Below, piece after piece: positions 25,589-33,969 of a stretch of DNA of 64,000 nt. The DNA lies in contig JACKIM010000001.1 of NCBI GenBank assembly GCA_020638465.1, positions 1,806,501 through 1,870,500 on the forward strand. Reading direction: 5' to 3'. Positions within the stretch are counted from its first letter, which is position 1; each line of letters opens with the position of its first letter. Source of the DNA: Geminicoccaceae bacterium (GTDB taxonomy: Bacteria; Pseudomonadota; Alphaproteobacteria; Geminicoccales; Geminicoccaceae). The position numbers were made by a program, and so were the translations under genes. Under the pieces are notes generated by a model. The model was not told the DNA's origin. It made no database searches and saw only the letters and a list, made by a program, of their open reading frames with translations.

Positions 25589-26602
25589 TTATTTCTCGGC
25601 TTCGGCGAGATCGGCCTTCATCTGGTCGAGGATGGCCTTTCCGCTGTCACCGGTCATCTCGATGAACTTGGCCTCGACCTTGGCCGCGGCCTCCTTGAAC
25701 GGTGTGCGCTGTTCTTCGGTGAGGACATTGACCTGCATGTCGGGCTTGGCTGCCTTGATCTTTTCAATCGCGCTTTCCTCAAGGCCCTTCTGGTAGTCGA
25801 GAATGTATTCGAAAGCCGTATTGCTGGCACTCTGGATGATGTCCTTGTCCTCATCCGAAAGCCCGTCATAGAACGATTTGTTGGCCATCACCGCGGTGGT
25901 GAAGTTGTTGTGACCGGCAAAGGTGATGACATCGGTGACTTCGTAGATCTTGCTCGACTCCACGAAGGAGGTCGGGTTTTCCTGACCCTGGATGATGTTA
26001 GTCTGGAGGCCGCCATAGACCTCGCCCCAGGGTAGCGGGGTAGGAGTGGCGCCAAACGCGGCATAGGATTCGACCAGAAGGGGATTGGTCATCACCCGGA
26101 ACTTGACCTCGGAAAGCGACTGCGGTCCGGTGACGGGTTCCTTGGTGGTCATCACCACCTCACCTTCCGGAAACATCGTCAGCAATTCGAGGCCCTGCTG
26201 AGCGTAGAGTTCCTTGAAGTTCTCGTGAATGGCCTTCGAATTGCGGAAGAACTTGTTGAGCTTGTCGGTGTCGGTGGGCAGCAGGTAGGGAACGAAGAAG
26301 ACCTGCGCCTCGGGGATGAGCGAGCCGGTGAAGCCCGGCGACTGGTCGACGAACTGGAGCAGCCCTGCCTGGGCCTGTTCCATGATGTCGGCGGATTCGC
26401 CCAGTGTCCCGAACGGGAAGAGCTGGATCTCGTGATCGGAATTGGCCTCGACCTCTTCCTTGAACTTCTGGGCATACATGCCCTGGACTTCCTGCAGCGC
26501 TTCCTCGAAGGCGTAACGCCAGGTGTCGGCGCTGGCGCCGACGGACTGGGCGATCAGTGCCAGGGCCGCAACGCCGCCAAGTGAAAGAGTCCTGAGTTTC
26601 AT
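25589..26602 (-). CDS. uehA: TRAP transporter ectoine-binding protein UehA/TeaA
   Basis: This ~337-residue DctP-family periplasmic protein captures ectoine and 5-hydroxyectoine. It has a Sec signal (MKLRTLSLGGVAALALIAQS) with cleavage after ASA. Ligand-site hallmarks are the Arg in EVKFRVMTNPLL (near 170), PWGEVYGGLQ and FAGHNNFTT. The second in-frame ATG (26602) was chosen because GGAGG lies ten bases upstream; it nearly touches the first ATG (26611). It is the first gene of the leftward catabolic operon. Confidence 0.92.
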   Translation of the reverse strand: MKLRTLSLGGVAALALIAQSVGASADTWRYAFEEALQEVQGMYAQKFKEEVEANSDHEIQLFPFGTLGESADIMEQAQAGLLQFVDQSPGFTGSLIPEAQVFFVPYLLPTDTDKLNKFFRNSKAIHENFKELYAQQGLELLTMFPEGEVVMTTKEPVTGPQSLSEVKFRVMTNPLLVESYAAFGATPTPLPWGEVYGGLQTNIIQGQENPTSFVESSKIYEVTDVITFAGHNNFTTAVMANKSFYDGLSDEDKDIIQSASNTAFEYILDYQKGLEESAIEKIKAAKPDMQVNVLTEEQRTPFKEAAAKVEAKFIEMTGDSGKAILDQMKADLAEAEK

Positions 26603-26753
26603 GGTGAACATGCCTCCTTGACAGATAGATCCAGAAACCCCGCCATGATCGTTGCCGTTTCACGGCAGGGGAACGGCTGCACAGATGGAAGGCATCCGGA
26701 TCCGGCGCTCTCCCATGTCATCCGTTGATTTGTTCTGTCCGGGAGCATTAAAC

Positions 26754-26796
26754 TGACACAATTCAGTGTCAATTGTATAATAATATCATGACAATT
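26754..26796 (-). promoter_or_regulatory. Candidate EnuR-responsive region upstream of uehA
   Basis: An AT-rich block in the enuR-uehA gap contains the inverted repeat TGACA-N8-TGTCA (26754-26771) and TCATGACAATT (26786-26796). The latter 11-mer is repeated exactly in the enuR-doeX gap. On the minus strand a TTGACA lies at 26773-26768 with TAATGC 16 bases on, which may be a promoter. The EnuR-operator reading is inference. Confidence 0.45.
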
Positions 26797-26833
26797 TTCA
26801 AATATCTGCGCGCATGCGAATGTATCGAATCAA

Positions 26834-28222
26834 TCAGATGGTGAGTAGTGCGGGTTCGGGCACGCTGCGGGCGAGGCGGGCAATGATGTCGAGGCCGCGC
26901 GCCAGGGCCTCCCTGTCCGGAGGTCCAAGACAGATCCGCACGCCCTGATTCATGTCGGCATGATCGAGCATGAAGGCGGAACCGGGGGCAATCGCCAGTC
27001 CGTGCAGCCTTGCGTGGGCGACGAATCCGGTTTCGGTCCAGCCCGCGGGCAATGGCAGCCAGACATGCATGCCGGTGGTTGTCCCGCGAAAGGGCAGGCC
27101 CTTGAGGATCCGTGCGGCCAGTTTGTTCCGTTCGCCGAGTGCCCCGATCTGCCATCGCACGAGGCTTTCGATGGTCGAATCGGCAAGCCAGCGACCGGCG
27201 ATCTCCGCCATGAGCGGGGTCGCCATCCACTGGGTGACGAGGTGCCGGTTGGCGGCGGCCGTGACCAGCCGCTCGGGCATGACCAGACAGCCCAGTCGGA
27301 GCCCCGGCATGACGCACTTGCTGAAGCCGGTGAAGTAGAGGGTGCGTTCGGGAGCGATTGCGCCGATGGGTGCCGGCCGGCCGGGATGCAGCGGGCCCCA
27401 TGCATCGCTCTCGATGATCAGCAGATCGTGCTTGCGGGCCAGCGCGACCAGATCGTGCCGTCTTTCGCTGCTCATCATCGCGGCTGTGGGCGAAAGGCCG
27501 CTTGGCATGACGAACAGGGCCCGCGCGGGGTGGCGATCGCAGGTCCTTGCCAGATCGTCCGGCAGGATACCTTCATCGTCCTGGGACAATCCCTTGAGGC
27601 GCATGCCGAGATAGCCGGTCAGTGCCTTGAGCGTGTGGTGACCGATATTCTCCGTCAGCACCAGTTCGCCGGGATTGATTGCCGTCATCAGGGCCACGGT
27701 CATGGCGGCCGTGCTGCCGTTGGTCAGCACGATCCGTTCGGGGTCGGTCTCGAGATCGCAGCGGGAAAGCCAGGCGCAGACAGGTTGGCGGTATTTGTCG
27801 AGTGCTGCAGAGGGCCGGAACGAGGAAAATGTCGATTCGGGAAGGTCGCGCGACAGGCTCGCCAGGACGTCGCGCATCGCGTCGCGGTGGATGCTGTCGA
27901 CCACCGGCTTGAGCAGCGAGCAATCGATCAAAGCGTTGCCCTGTTTTTCCGGCAGGAACGGAGTGTTATGCGGGCCGTTGGTTGCCCGGACGAAGGTGCC
28001 GCGGCCGACCTCGCCGCCGATCAGTCCGCGCCGTGTCAGTTCGTCATAGGCACGACTCACCGTCTGGACGCTCAGGCCGAGCTGGTCCGCGAGGATGCGG
28101 TGGGGCGGTAGCTGGTAGCCCGGCTCCAGCTCGCCGGCCTCGATTGCCCGTGTCAGCCGTTCCGCCAGCGACCGGTAGGCAGGTCGGCGCAATTCGCCGG
28201 GACGGGGAGGCCAGGTTGTCAT
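26834..28222 (-). CDS. enuR: EnuR, MocR/GntR regulator of ectoine catabolism
   Basis: This 462-residue regulator has a GntR winged helix-turn-helix (residues 15-80, PPHRILADQLGLSVQTVSRA) joined to an aminotransferase-like PLP domain. The PLP lysine falls at Lys302 (GFSKCVMPG), the same number reported for Ruegeria pomeroyi EnuR. Known EnuR represses ueh-eut until acetyl-diaminobutyrate or diaminobutyrate binds. Here enuR reads leftward toward uehA (231 bases apart) and is divergent from doeX. The gap upstream has repeated TCATGA motifs, suggesting autoregulation. Confidence 0.92.
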   Translation of the reverse strand: MTTWPPRPGELRRPAYRSLAERLTRAIEAGELEPGYQLPPHRILADQLGLSVQTVSRAYDELTRRGLIGGEVGRGTFVRATNGPHNTPFLPEKQGNALIDCSLLKPVVDSIHRDAMRDVLASLSRDLPESTFSSFRPSAALDKYRQPVCAWLSRCDLETDPERIVLTNGSTAAMTVALMTAINPGELVLTENIGHHTLKALTGYLGMRLKGLSQDDEGILPDDLARTCDRHPARALFVMPSGLSPTAAMMSSERRHDLVALARKHDLLIIESDAWGPLHPGRPAPIGAIAPERTLYFTGFSKCVMPGLRLGCLVMPERLVTAAANRHLVTQWMATPLMAEIAGRWLADSTIESLVRWQIGALGERNKLAARILKGLPFRGTTTGMHVWLPLPAGWTETGFVAHARLHGLAIAPGSAFMLDHADMNQGVRICLGPPDREALARGLDIIARLARSVPEPALLTI

Positions 28223-28292
28223 GAATGTTTCATGACGCTTGTCATGACAATTGACAAGGGGGTGTGGCAGGCGGCATCTGACCCGTCATGAC
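28219..28292. promoter_or_regulatory. Divergent enuR/doeX control region with spaced TCATGA repeats
   Basis: TCATGA occurs at 28219, 28230, 28242 and 28286, that is at steps of 11, 12 and 44 bases, roughly whole helical turns. The 28239-28250 copy is a perfect 12-base palindrome TTGTCATGACAA and extends to TCATGACAATT, which also occurs upstream of uehA. The outer copies overlap the two start codons. This is the expected place for EnuR and/or DoeX binding; which protein binds is inference. Confidence 0.5.
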
Positions 28293-28776
28293 GATGATCA
28301 AGCTCGACAGCCGCGATGTCGCGATCCTCGCCATCCTCGCCCGCGAGGGGCGGGTATCCAAGACCGAGCTGGCGCGCCGCGTCAATCTGAGTGCCACGCC
28401 CTGCTGGGAGCGGCTCAGGCGGCTGCAACAGGCCGGCGTTGTCACAGGCTACCATGCACAGATTGCCCTCAAGTCGATAACGGCGCATGTCGAGCTGTTC
28501 GTGATTGTCGAACTCGAGCACCATCGGGCCGAGGCATTCGCGATGTTCGAACGTGCGGTGCTTGCCGTCGACGAGATAACCGGCTGTTGGGCGTTGGGCG
28601 GAGGCTTTGACTACCTGCTGCGCGTCATCACCCGCGACATCGACGCATACCAGCGGCTTATCGACGACCTGCTCGGGCAGAAGATCGGGCTTGCCCGCTA
28701 TTTTACCTACATCGTCACGAAATCTGTCAAGTCGGGACCACCACCACTGGGGGCGCTGTTGCAGGCGGGCGAATAG
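28288..28776 (+). CDS. doeX: AsnC/Lrp-family regulator DoeX
   Basis: This 162-residue Lrp-type protein has an N-terminal helix-turn-helix (SKTELARRVNLSATPCWERL, residues 22-41) and a RAM ligand-binding domain after about residue 65. A regulator of this family (DoeX/AsnC2) accompanies ectoine catabolic genes in Halomonas and roseobacters. It begins the rightward doeX-doeC-doeD unit and is divergent from enuR with only 65 bases between. The effector is not known from sequence. Confidence 0.88.
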   Translation: MTMIKLDSRDVAILAILAREGRVSKTELARRVNLSATPCWERLRRLQQAGVVTGYHAQIALKSITAHVELFVIVELEHHRAEAFAMFERAVLAVDEITGCWALGGGFDYLLRVITRDIDAYQRLIDDLLGQKIGLARYFTYIVTKSVKSGPPPLGALLQAGE

Positions 28777-28901
28777 TTTCTCCTCGATGACGGTGAAAAA
28801 CAGAGAAATCCCCTGTGTCGGGTCCAGGCTTTGGCGACAATTTCTTCGTGTGGCGCCCTATACCATGGCCAGTTCATCCTCTGACATCGCAGGTCACCGC
28901 C

Positions 28902-30383
28902 ATGAGCGATCTTTCTCCCATGGGTCCGTCCCGACAGCCCGATCTTGACGATCCCGGTCTCTGGCGATGCTTTGCCTATATCGGCGGCTGTTGGTCCGTG
29001 GCCGCCAATGGTGCGATGTTCGCCGTTACCGATCCGTTCGACGGCTCGTTTCTGGGAGAGGTTGCCAGTCTGGATGGCGATGACGCCCGCAGGGCGGTGG
29101 ACGCGGCCCAATCCGCCTTCGACGGCTGGTCGTCGATCCTGCCGCAGCAGCGTTCTGCGATCCTGCGGCGATGGTACGATCACATTGTCACCCATCGCGA
29201 GGACCTGGCGCGGATCATGGTGGCCGAGCAGGGCAAGCCTGTCTCCGAGGCCCGTGGCGAGATCGACTATGCCGCCTCGTTCGTGGAATTCTACGCCGAG
29301 GAGACCCGGCGGCCGAACATCGAGAGCGTGACATCGCATCTGCCGGATGCGGAGATGGAGGTGTGGCGCGAACCCGTCGGCGTGTCGGCCTTGGTCACTC
29401 CGTGGAATTTCCCCAGTGCGATGATAACGCGCAAGGCGGCGGCAGCCCTTGCCGCGGGCTGTACGGTGGTAATCCATCCCAGTATCGAAACGCCATTCTC
29501 CGCGCTCGCCCTGGCCAAGCTCGCCGAGCGGGCGGGAATGCCGCAAGGTGTCTTCAACGTCGTGACCGGCGATGCCGCCACCATTGTCGGCGCATGGATG
29601 GATGATCCGCGCGTTCGTGCGGTATCTTTCACCGGATCCACCGAAATCGGCAGGCTCCTCTATCGCCAGGCGGCTTCCACGGTAAAAAGGCTGGTCATGG
29701 AGCTGGGTGGTCATGCGCCCTTCATCCTGTTCGCCGATGGCGATGTCGATCAGGCTGTCGATGAGGCGATCAAGGCGAAGTTCGCAACGTCGGGACAGGA
29801 CTGCCTTGCTGCCAACAGGATCTTCGTTGAGCGCCCGCACTATGACGCGTTCTGCAATGCGTTCGCGCGGCGTGTCGAGGCACTGACCATGGGCGATGGC
29901 CGCGACGATCCCGATATCGGCCCGCTGATGCACGAGAGGGCGGTGGCCAGACAAGAGGCCCATGTCGCCGATGCGCTCCGCCGTGGTGCGCGATTGCTCT
30001 GTGGTGGAAAACGGCGCGGGAATACCCTGTTCTTCGAACCGACCGTACTTGCTGATGTCCCCGATGATGCGCTTGTCATGCGCGAGGAGACCTTCGGTCC
30101 AGTTGCGGCGATCACCCCGTTCGACAGTGAGGAGGATGTGATTGCCCGCGCCAATGCCAGCGAGCACGGTCTGGTCGCCTACCTCCACAGCCAGGATCCA
30201 CGCCGCATCTTCCGTGTCAGCCGTGCGCTGCAATTCGGCATGGTTGCGGTCAATCGCACCAAGGTGACCGGCGCTCCCATTCCGTTTGGCGGCATGAAGC
30301 AGTCGGGAATCGGTCGTGAAGGCTCGCGGCTGGGAATGGAAGCCTTCACCGAAGTCAAATATATCTGCCGCGACTGGGCCTGA
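28902..30383 (+). CDS. doeC: Aspartate-semialdehyde dehydrogenase DoeC (SSADH-like)
   Basis: This 493-residue ALDH-family enzyme is proposed to oxidise aspartate semialdehyde to aspartate, the last step of ectoine breakdown. Nucleophile Cys301 (SGQDCLAANR) and base Glu267 (ELGGHAP) are present. The usual Lys of VVxKP is His192 (TVVIHPSIETP), an unusual change at a cofactor-binding position. ATG 28902 suits the family N-terminus; the frame is open further upstream. It lies between doeX and doeD, as expected for the pathway. Confidence 0.88.
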   Translation: MSDLSPMGPSRQPDLDDPGLWRCFAYIGGCWSVAANGAMFAVTDPFDGSFLGEVASLDGDDARRAVDAAQSAFDGWSSILPQQRSAILRRWYDHIVTHREDLARIMVAEQGKPVSEARGEIDYAASFVEFYAEETRRPNIESVTSHLPDAEMEVWREPVGVSALVTPWNFPSAMITRKAAAALAAGCTVVIHPSIETPFSALALAKLAERAGMPQGVFNVVTGDAATIVGAWMDDPRVRAVSFTGSTEIGRLLYRQAASTVKRLVMELGGHAPFILFADGDVDQAVDEAIKAKFATSGQDCLAANRIFVERPHYDAFCNAFARRVEALTMGDGRDDPDIGPLMHERAVARQEAHVADALRRGARLLCGGKRRGNTLFFEPTVLADVPDDALVMREETFGPVAAITPFDSEEDVIARANASEHGLVAYLHSQDPRRIFRVSRALQFGMVAVNRTKVTGAPIPFGGMKQSGIGREGSRLGMEAFTEVKYICRDWA

Positions 30384-30419
30384 CATTCGTCAATATGACA
30401 ATAACGAAAGGGAAAGAAC

Positions 30420-31796
30420 ATGCTCCGCAATGACCGGCTCGATCAGTGGGATCGCGAGAACTTCTTCCACCCGTCCACGCATCTGGCCCAGTTCGCGCGT
30501 GGCGAGGCGCCCAACCGCGTCATTACCGGCGGCCGGGGGTGTTACATCCGTGATCGCGACGATGTCGAGCTGCTCGATGCCTTCGCTGGCCTCTATTGCG
30601 TGAATGTCGGCTACGGCCGTCAGGAGATCGCCGAGGCGATTGCGAAGCAGGCGCGCGAGCTTGCCTACTATCACGCCTATGTTGGCCATGGCACCGAGGC
30701 ATCGATCACGCTGGCGAAGATGGTGCTCGACCGGGCGCCGGAAGGCATGAGCAAGGTGTATTTCGGCCAGTCCGGCTCGGATGCCAACGAGACCAACATC
30801 AAGCTCGTCTGGTATTACAACAACATTCTCGGCCGGCCACGGAAGAAGAAGATCATCTCGCGCTGGCGGGGCTATCATGGCTCGGGTCTCATGACAGGAT
30901 CGCTCACCGGGCTAAAATTGTTTCATGACAAGTTCGACCTGCCACTGGCCAATGTCTTGCATACTGCGGCCCCGTACCATTACCGCCGCGATGACCTTTC
31001 CATGAGCGAGAGCGAGTTCACCGCCCACTGCGCGCGCGAGCTGGAAAGTCTGATCGAGGAGGAAGGTGCCGATACGATCGCAGCGTTCATCGGCGAGCCG
31101 GTCCTCGGTACGGGAGGCATCGTGCCGCCGCCCGCAGGGTACTGGGCTGCCATTCAGGATGTGTTGCGGCGCCATGACATCCTTCTCATCGTCGACGAGG
31201 TAGTGACGGGCTTCGGTCGTCTTGGCAGCATGATGGGCTCGACGCACTACGGTCTGAAGCCCGACCTCATCACCATCGCCAAGGGGCTGACATCGGCCTA
31301 TGCGCCGCTGTCAGGATCCATCGTCGGTGACAGGATGTGGAAGGTCCTCGAACAGGGAACCGATGAACTGGGTCCCATCGGCCATGGCTGGACCTATTCC
31401 GCACATCCCATCGGGGCCGCGGCCGGCGTCGCCAATCTCCAACTGATCGATCGGCTCGGTCTCGTCGACAATGCCCGTGAGACGGGCGCCTATCTCAACA
31501 GGGCTCTGCGCGACGCGCTGGCCGACCACAGCCACGTCGGCGATGTGCGGGGCGAGGGGCTGATGGCGGCGGTCGAACTGGTCGATGACAAGGCGGAACG
31601 CCGTTTCTTCGATCCCTCGAAAAAGGTGGGAGCATCGATTTCCGCTGCCATGGCCCGGCGCAAGGTCATCGCCCGGGCCATGCCGCAGGGTGACATCATC
31701 GGTTTCGCACCGCCCCTGTGTCTCACGCGCGAGGAAGTCGATCGCATCGTCGAGGTGACGAGGATCGCTGTCGAGGAAGTGCTGGGTACGGCATGA
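30420..31796 (+). CDS. doeD: Diaminobutyrate aminotransferase DoeD (class III)
   Basis: This 458-residue class III PLP aminotransferase moves the amino group of 2,4-diaminobutyrate, giving aspartate semialdehyde for DoeC. The PLP lysine is Lys288 (LITIAKGLTS) and the Asp that pairs with the PLP ring nitrogen lies in LLIVDEVVTGFG (259). It follows doeC by 36 bases with GAAAGGGAAAGA upstream of the start. Immediately after the stop the sequence becomes the tail of an unrelated GFA-family gene. Confidence 0.88.
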   Translation: MLRNDRLDQWDRENFFHPSTHLAQFARGEAPNRVITGGRGCYIRDRDDVELLDAFAGLYCVNVGYGRQEIAEAIAKQARELAYYHAYVGHGTEASITLAKMVLDRAPEGMSKVYFGQSGSDANETNIKLVWYYNNILGRPRKKKIISRWRGYHGSGLMTGSLTGLKLFHDKFDLPLANVLHTAAPYHYRRDDLSMSESEFTAHCARELESLIEEEGADTIAAFIGEPVLGTGGIVPPPAGYWAAIQDVLRRHDILLIVDEVVTGFGRLGSMMGSTHYGLKPDLITIAKGLTSAYAPLSGSIVGDRMWKVLEQGTDELGPIGHGWTYSAHPIGAAAGVANLQLIDRLGLVDNARETGAYLNRALRDALADHSHVGDVRGEGLMAAVELVDDKAERRFFDPSKKVGASISAAMARRKVIARAMPQGDIIGFAPPLCLTREEVDRIVEVTRIAVEEVLGTA

Positions 31797-31797
31797 T

Positions 31798-31989
31798 TTC
31801 TGCGGTAAATGCGGTTCGCCGATACTGAGCAAGGTGGAAGCGATGCCTCAGATCGATTTTATCAAGGCGGGTACTCTCGACGACACGTCATGGTTGAGGC
31901 CGACGACCGAGTTGTGGTGTGAAACCCGCCAGGCTTGGCTCGCCGAGCCCTACAGACGGGACGAACTTCCCCGCAACCCGCCGGCTTGA
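31798..31989 (+). pseudogene. Truncated GFA-family (CENP-V/GFA) protein, C-terminal fragment
   Basis: Beginning one base after the doeD stop, this frame reads FCGKCGSPI, the second zinc-binding cysteine pair of glutathione-dependent formaldehyde-activating-type proteins. KAGTLDDTSWLRPTTELW and a proper stop follow. The N-terminal ~80 residues with the other zinc cysteines are missing, and the join is at the doeD end. An internal ATG at 31843 could still express 48 residues. It looks like a gene cut by the arrival or rearrangement of the ectoine locus. Confidence 0.65.
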
Positions 31990-32159
31990 CGTCGGCCTTG
32001 TCTTGCAGGCATGGGGTCGTTGCACATTCGCCAGCATGATGCCCATCGCGAGGCCTGTCGTTTGCTTTTTCTGAAACGGGTCCGGTTTTGGTAATCATGC
32101 CCTTCACGCGGGAGGTTTTGCAGCTGCGCCGCGCGTTTGGTCCTTCGTGTATCCGGGGT

Positions 32160-32187
32160 GAGCCCGCCAGCTGTCGTCGGCGGGCTC
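32160..32187 (-). terminator. Hairpin downstream of the LivK-type gene
   Basis: Perfect 9-base stem GAGCCCGCC / GGCGGGCTC with a 10-base loop, 11 bases past the stop of the leftward binding-protein gene. There is no strong T run. Confidence 0.6.
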
Positions 32188-32197
32188 GTTTCCGGGA

Positions 32198-33406
32198 TCA
32201 GTCGCTGTCCGGGCGCAGTTTTGCAACCTCCTCATCCGAAGGCAGAAAGTCCGCACCGTCGGCATAGTGCCAGTCGCGCATGGTTCCGCGGTCATCCTCG
32301 ACCGTGGTGTAGCCGACATAGGCGCCCATGGTCGATTGGTGGTCGATGGCCCGATAACTGACCTCGCCAAAGGGGCTATCGAAGGTCAGGCCCTTCATCG
32401 CATCGACCATGGCTTCGGTATCGGTGCTGCCGCCGGTTTTTTCGAGCATTGCGGCAATACCCATCATGGTATTGTAGCCGACGACCGAACCGATACGGGG
32501 ATGGTCGTCATATTTGGACATGTAGGCATCGAGGAACGCCTTGTGCTCGGGCGTGTCGATCTTGTCCCACGGATAGCCCGTGACCAGCCAGCCCTCCGGC
32601 GCTTCATCCCCGAGCGGATCGAGATATTCTGGCTCGCCGGTGAGCAGGGAAGTCACGAACCGGTCCTCGAACAGGCCGCGGTCCGTGCCTTCGCGCACGA
32701 GCTTGGCAAGATCGCTGCCGAAAGTAACGTTGTAGATGGCATCGGGTTCGGCTGCTGCGAGCGCCTGGACTTCGGGACCTGCCTCGATCTTGAAAAGAGC
32801 GGGCCACTGTTCGGCGACCCATTCGATGTCGGGCTGCAATTCGTTCATCGCTTCCTTGAACGCGTTCACTGCATCCTTGCCATAGGCATAGTTGGGCGCA
32901 ATCGTCGCCCAGCGCTTCAATCCCTTCTTTGCCGCGACCTCGGCCAGCATGTGCGCCTGCATGTAGGTATTGGGACGCAAACGGTAGGTGTAGCGGTTCC
33001 CATCCTGCCATGTGAGTGAGTCCGCGAGAGGTTCGGAGGCGATGTAGAGCACCTTCTTCTCGCCGGCATAGGAGGCCAGTGCGAGGCCGACATGGCTGAA
33101 CAGCGATCCGGAGATCAGGGCGACACCGTCCCGGCTGAAGAGTTCCTCGGCCGCCTTGACTGCTTCGCCGGGCTCGCCCTTGTCGTCGCGGCTCACCAGT
33201 TCGAGCAGTTTGCCACCTGCGCCGCCACGGTCGTTGATCTGCTCGACTGCGAGTTCGGCACCCTTGCGGTAGGGTTCGGTGTGGGCCGGCAGACCGGTGT
33301 ATGAATTGATATCGCCGATCTTGACGATATCCTGGGCGCGGACAGCCGTTGTCGATGCCAACAGGCAGAGGGTGATGGCGCCGAACGTTCGACGACTGAT
33401 CTTCAT
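32198..33406 (-). CDS. ABC transporter substrate-binding protein, branched-chain amino acid type
   Basis: This 402-residue periplasmic type I binding protein (LivK/HAAT family) has an N-terminal signal with SRRTFGAITLCLLAST and a cleavage site near VRAQ. The mature start VKIGDINSYTGLPAHTEPY is typical of this family, which binds amino acids, amides or aromatic acids. No LivHMGF permease or ATPase genes are adjacent, so it is an orphan here and must serve a system encoded elsewhere or act as a sensor. A hairpin lies downstream at 32160. Confidence 0.87.
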   Translation of the reverse strand: MKISRRTFGAITLCLLASTTAVRAQDIVKIGDINSYTGLPAHTEPYRKGAELAVEQINDRGGAGGKLLELVSRDDKGEPGEAVKAAEELFSRDGVALISGSLFSHVGLALASYAGEKKVLYIASEPLADSLTWQDGNRYTYRLRPNTYMQAHMLAEVAAKKGLKRWATIAPNYAYGKDAVNAFKEAMNELQPDIEWVAEQWPALFKIEAGPEVQALAAAEPDAIYNVTFGSDLAKLVREGTDRGLFEDRFVTSLLTGEPEYLDPLGDEAPEGWLVTGYPWDKIDTPEHKAFLDAYMSKYDDHPRIGSVVGYNTMMGIAAMLEKTGGSTDTEAMVDAMKGLTFDSPFGEVSYRAIDHQSTMGAYVGYTTVEDDRGTMRDWHYADGADFLPSDEEVAKLRPDSD

Positions 33407-33632
33407 GCGGGCCTCCAGCTTGCTTGGGTCATTCCATCAGATCATGGGGCGGCCGGCTCCCGGTGGCAAGTTCCTCCGATGTGGTGGCGGAGGACCTGTC
33501 GCCGGATGGAATGTGGAACGATGCAGTACGGTATGGCATGATCCCTTGCATGAAGGATACCGGACGCTCATCTAAAGGGAGATGCCCGATGTCGTCGGGC
33601 AACCGGTAATCACGGGACGAACAGGACGAATC

Positions 33633-33968
33633 ATGCCTAGGGCAATCGTGTCGATGACTGCAGCAGCGCGCAGCCGTGCGCGTTATCTTCTCGATACCCA
33701 GGGTCAGGGTGCCGAGGGTATCAAGCTGTCGGTCAGGTCGACGGGCTGTTCCGGTTATTCGTACATGATGGATTTTGCCCGCACGATCGGACCCGGCGAC
33801 GAAGTTGTCGAGATCGACGATGTCAAGCTGGTGGTCGACCCCATGGCGGTGATGTATGTGCTCGGCACGGAGATCGACTTCAGGGAAGACCGTCTCGGTG
33901 CGCAATTCACCTTCAGCAATCCGAATGAAAAAAGCCGCTGCGGCTGCGGTGAGAGCTTTTCCGTCTGA
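33633..33968 (+). CDS. iscA: IscA-type iron-sulfur cluster carrier
   Basis: This 111-residue A-type carrier (HesB/IscA/SufA family) assembles or passes Fe-S clusters. The three invariant cysteines are present: Cys39 (STGCSGYSY) and Cys103/Cys105 (RCGCGESF). The gene is followed after one base by a 2Fe-2S ferredoxin and then mnmA, which suggests one operon linking Fe-S assembly and tRNA thiolation. No iscS, iscU or hscBA is in view. Confidence 0.93.
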   Translation: MPRAIVSMTAAARSRARYLLDTQGQGAEGIKLSVRSTGCSGYSYMMDFARTIGPGDEVVEIDDVKLVVDPMAVMYVLGTEIDFREDRLGAQFTFSNPNEKSRCGCGESFSV

Positions 33969-33969
33969 A

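Noticed and set aside
28707..30386. 559-codon open frame antisense to doeC
   Set aside because: Same explanation: the complementary frame of a well-supported dehydrogenase, without recognisable motifs.
31862..32107. Minus-strand gene after doeD
   Set aside because: The frame is a mirror of the GFA fragment and intergenic sequence, with no ribosome-binding site or motif.
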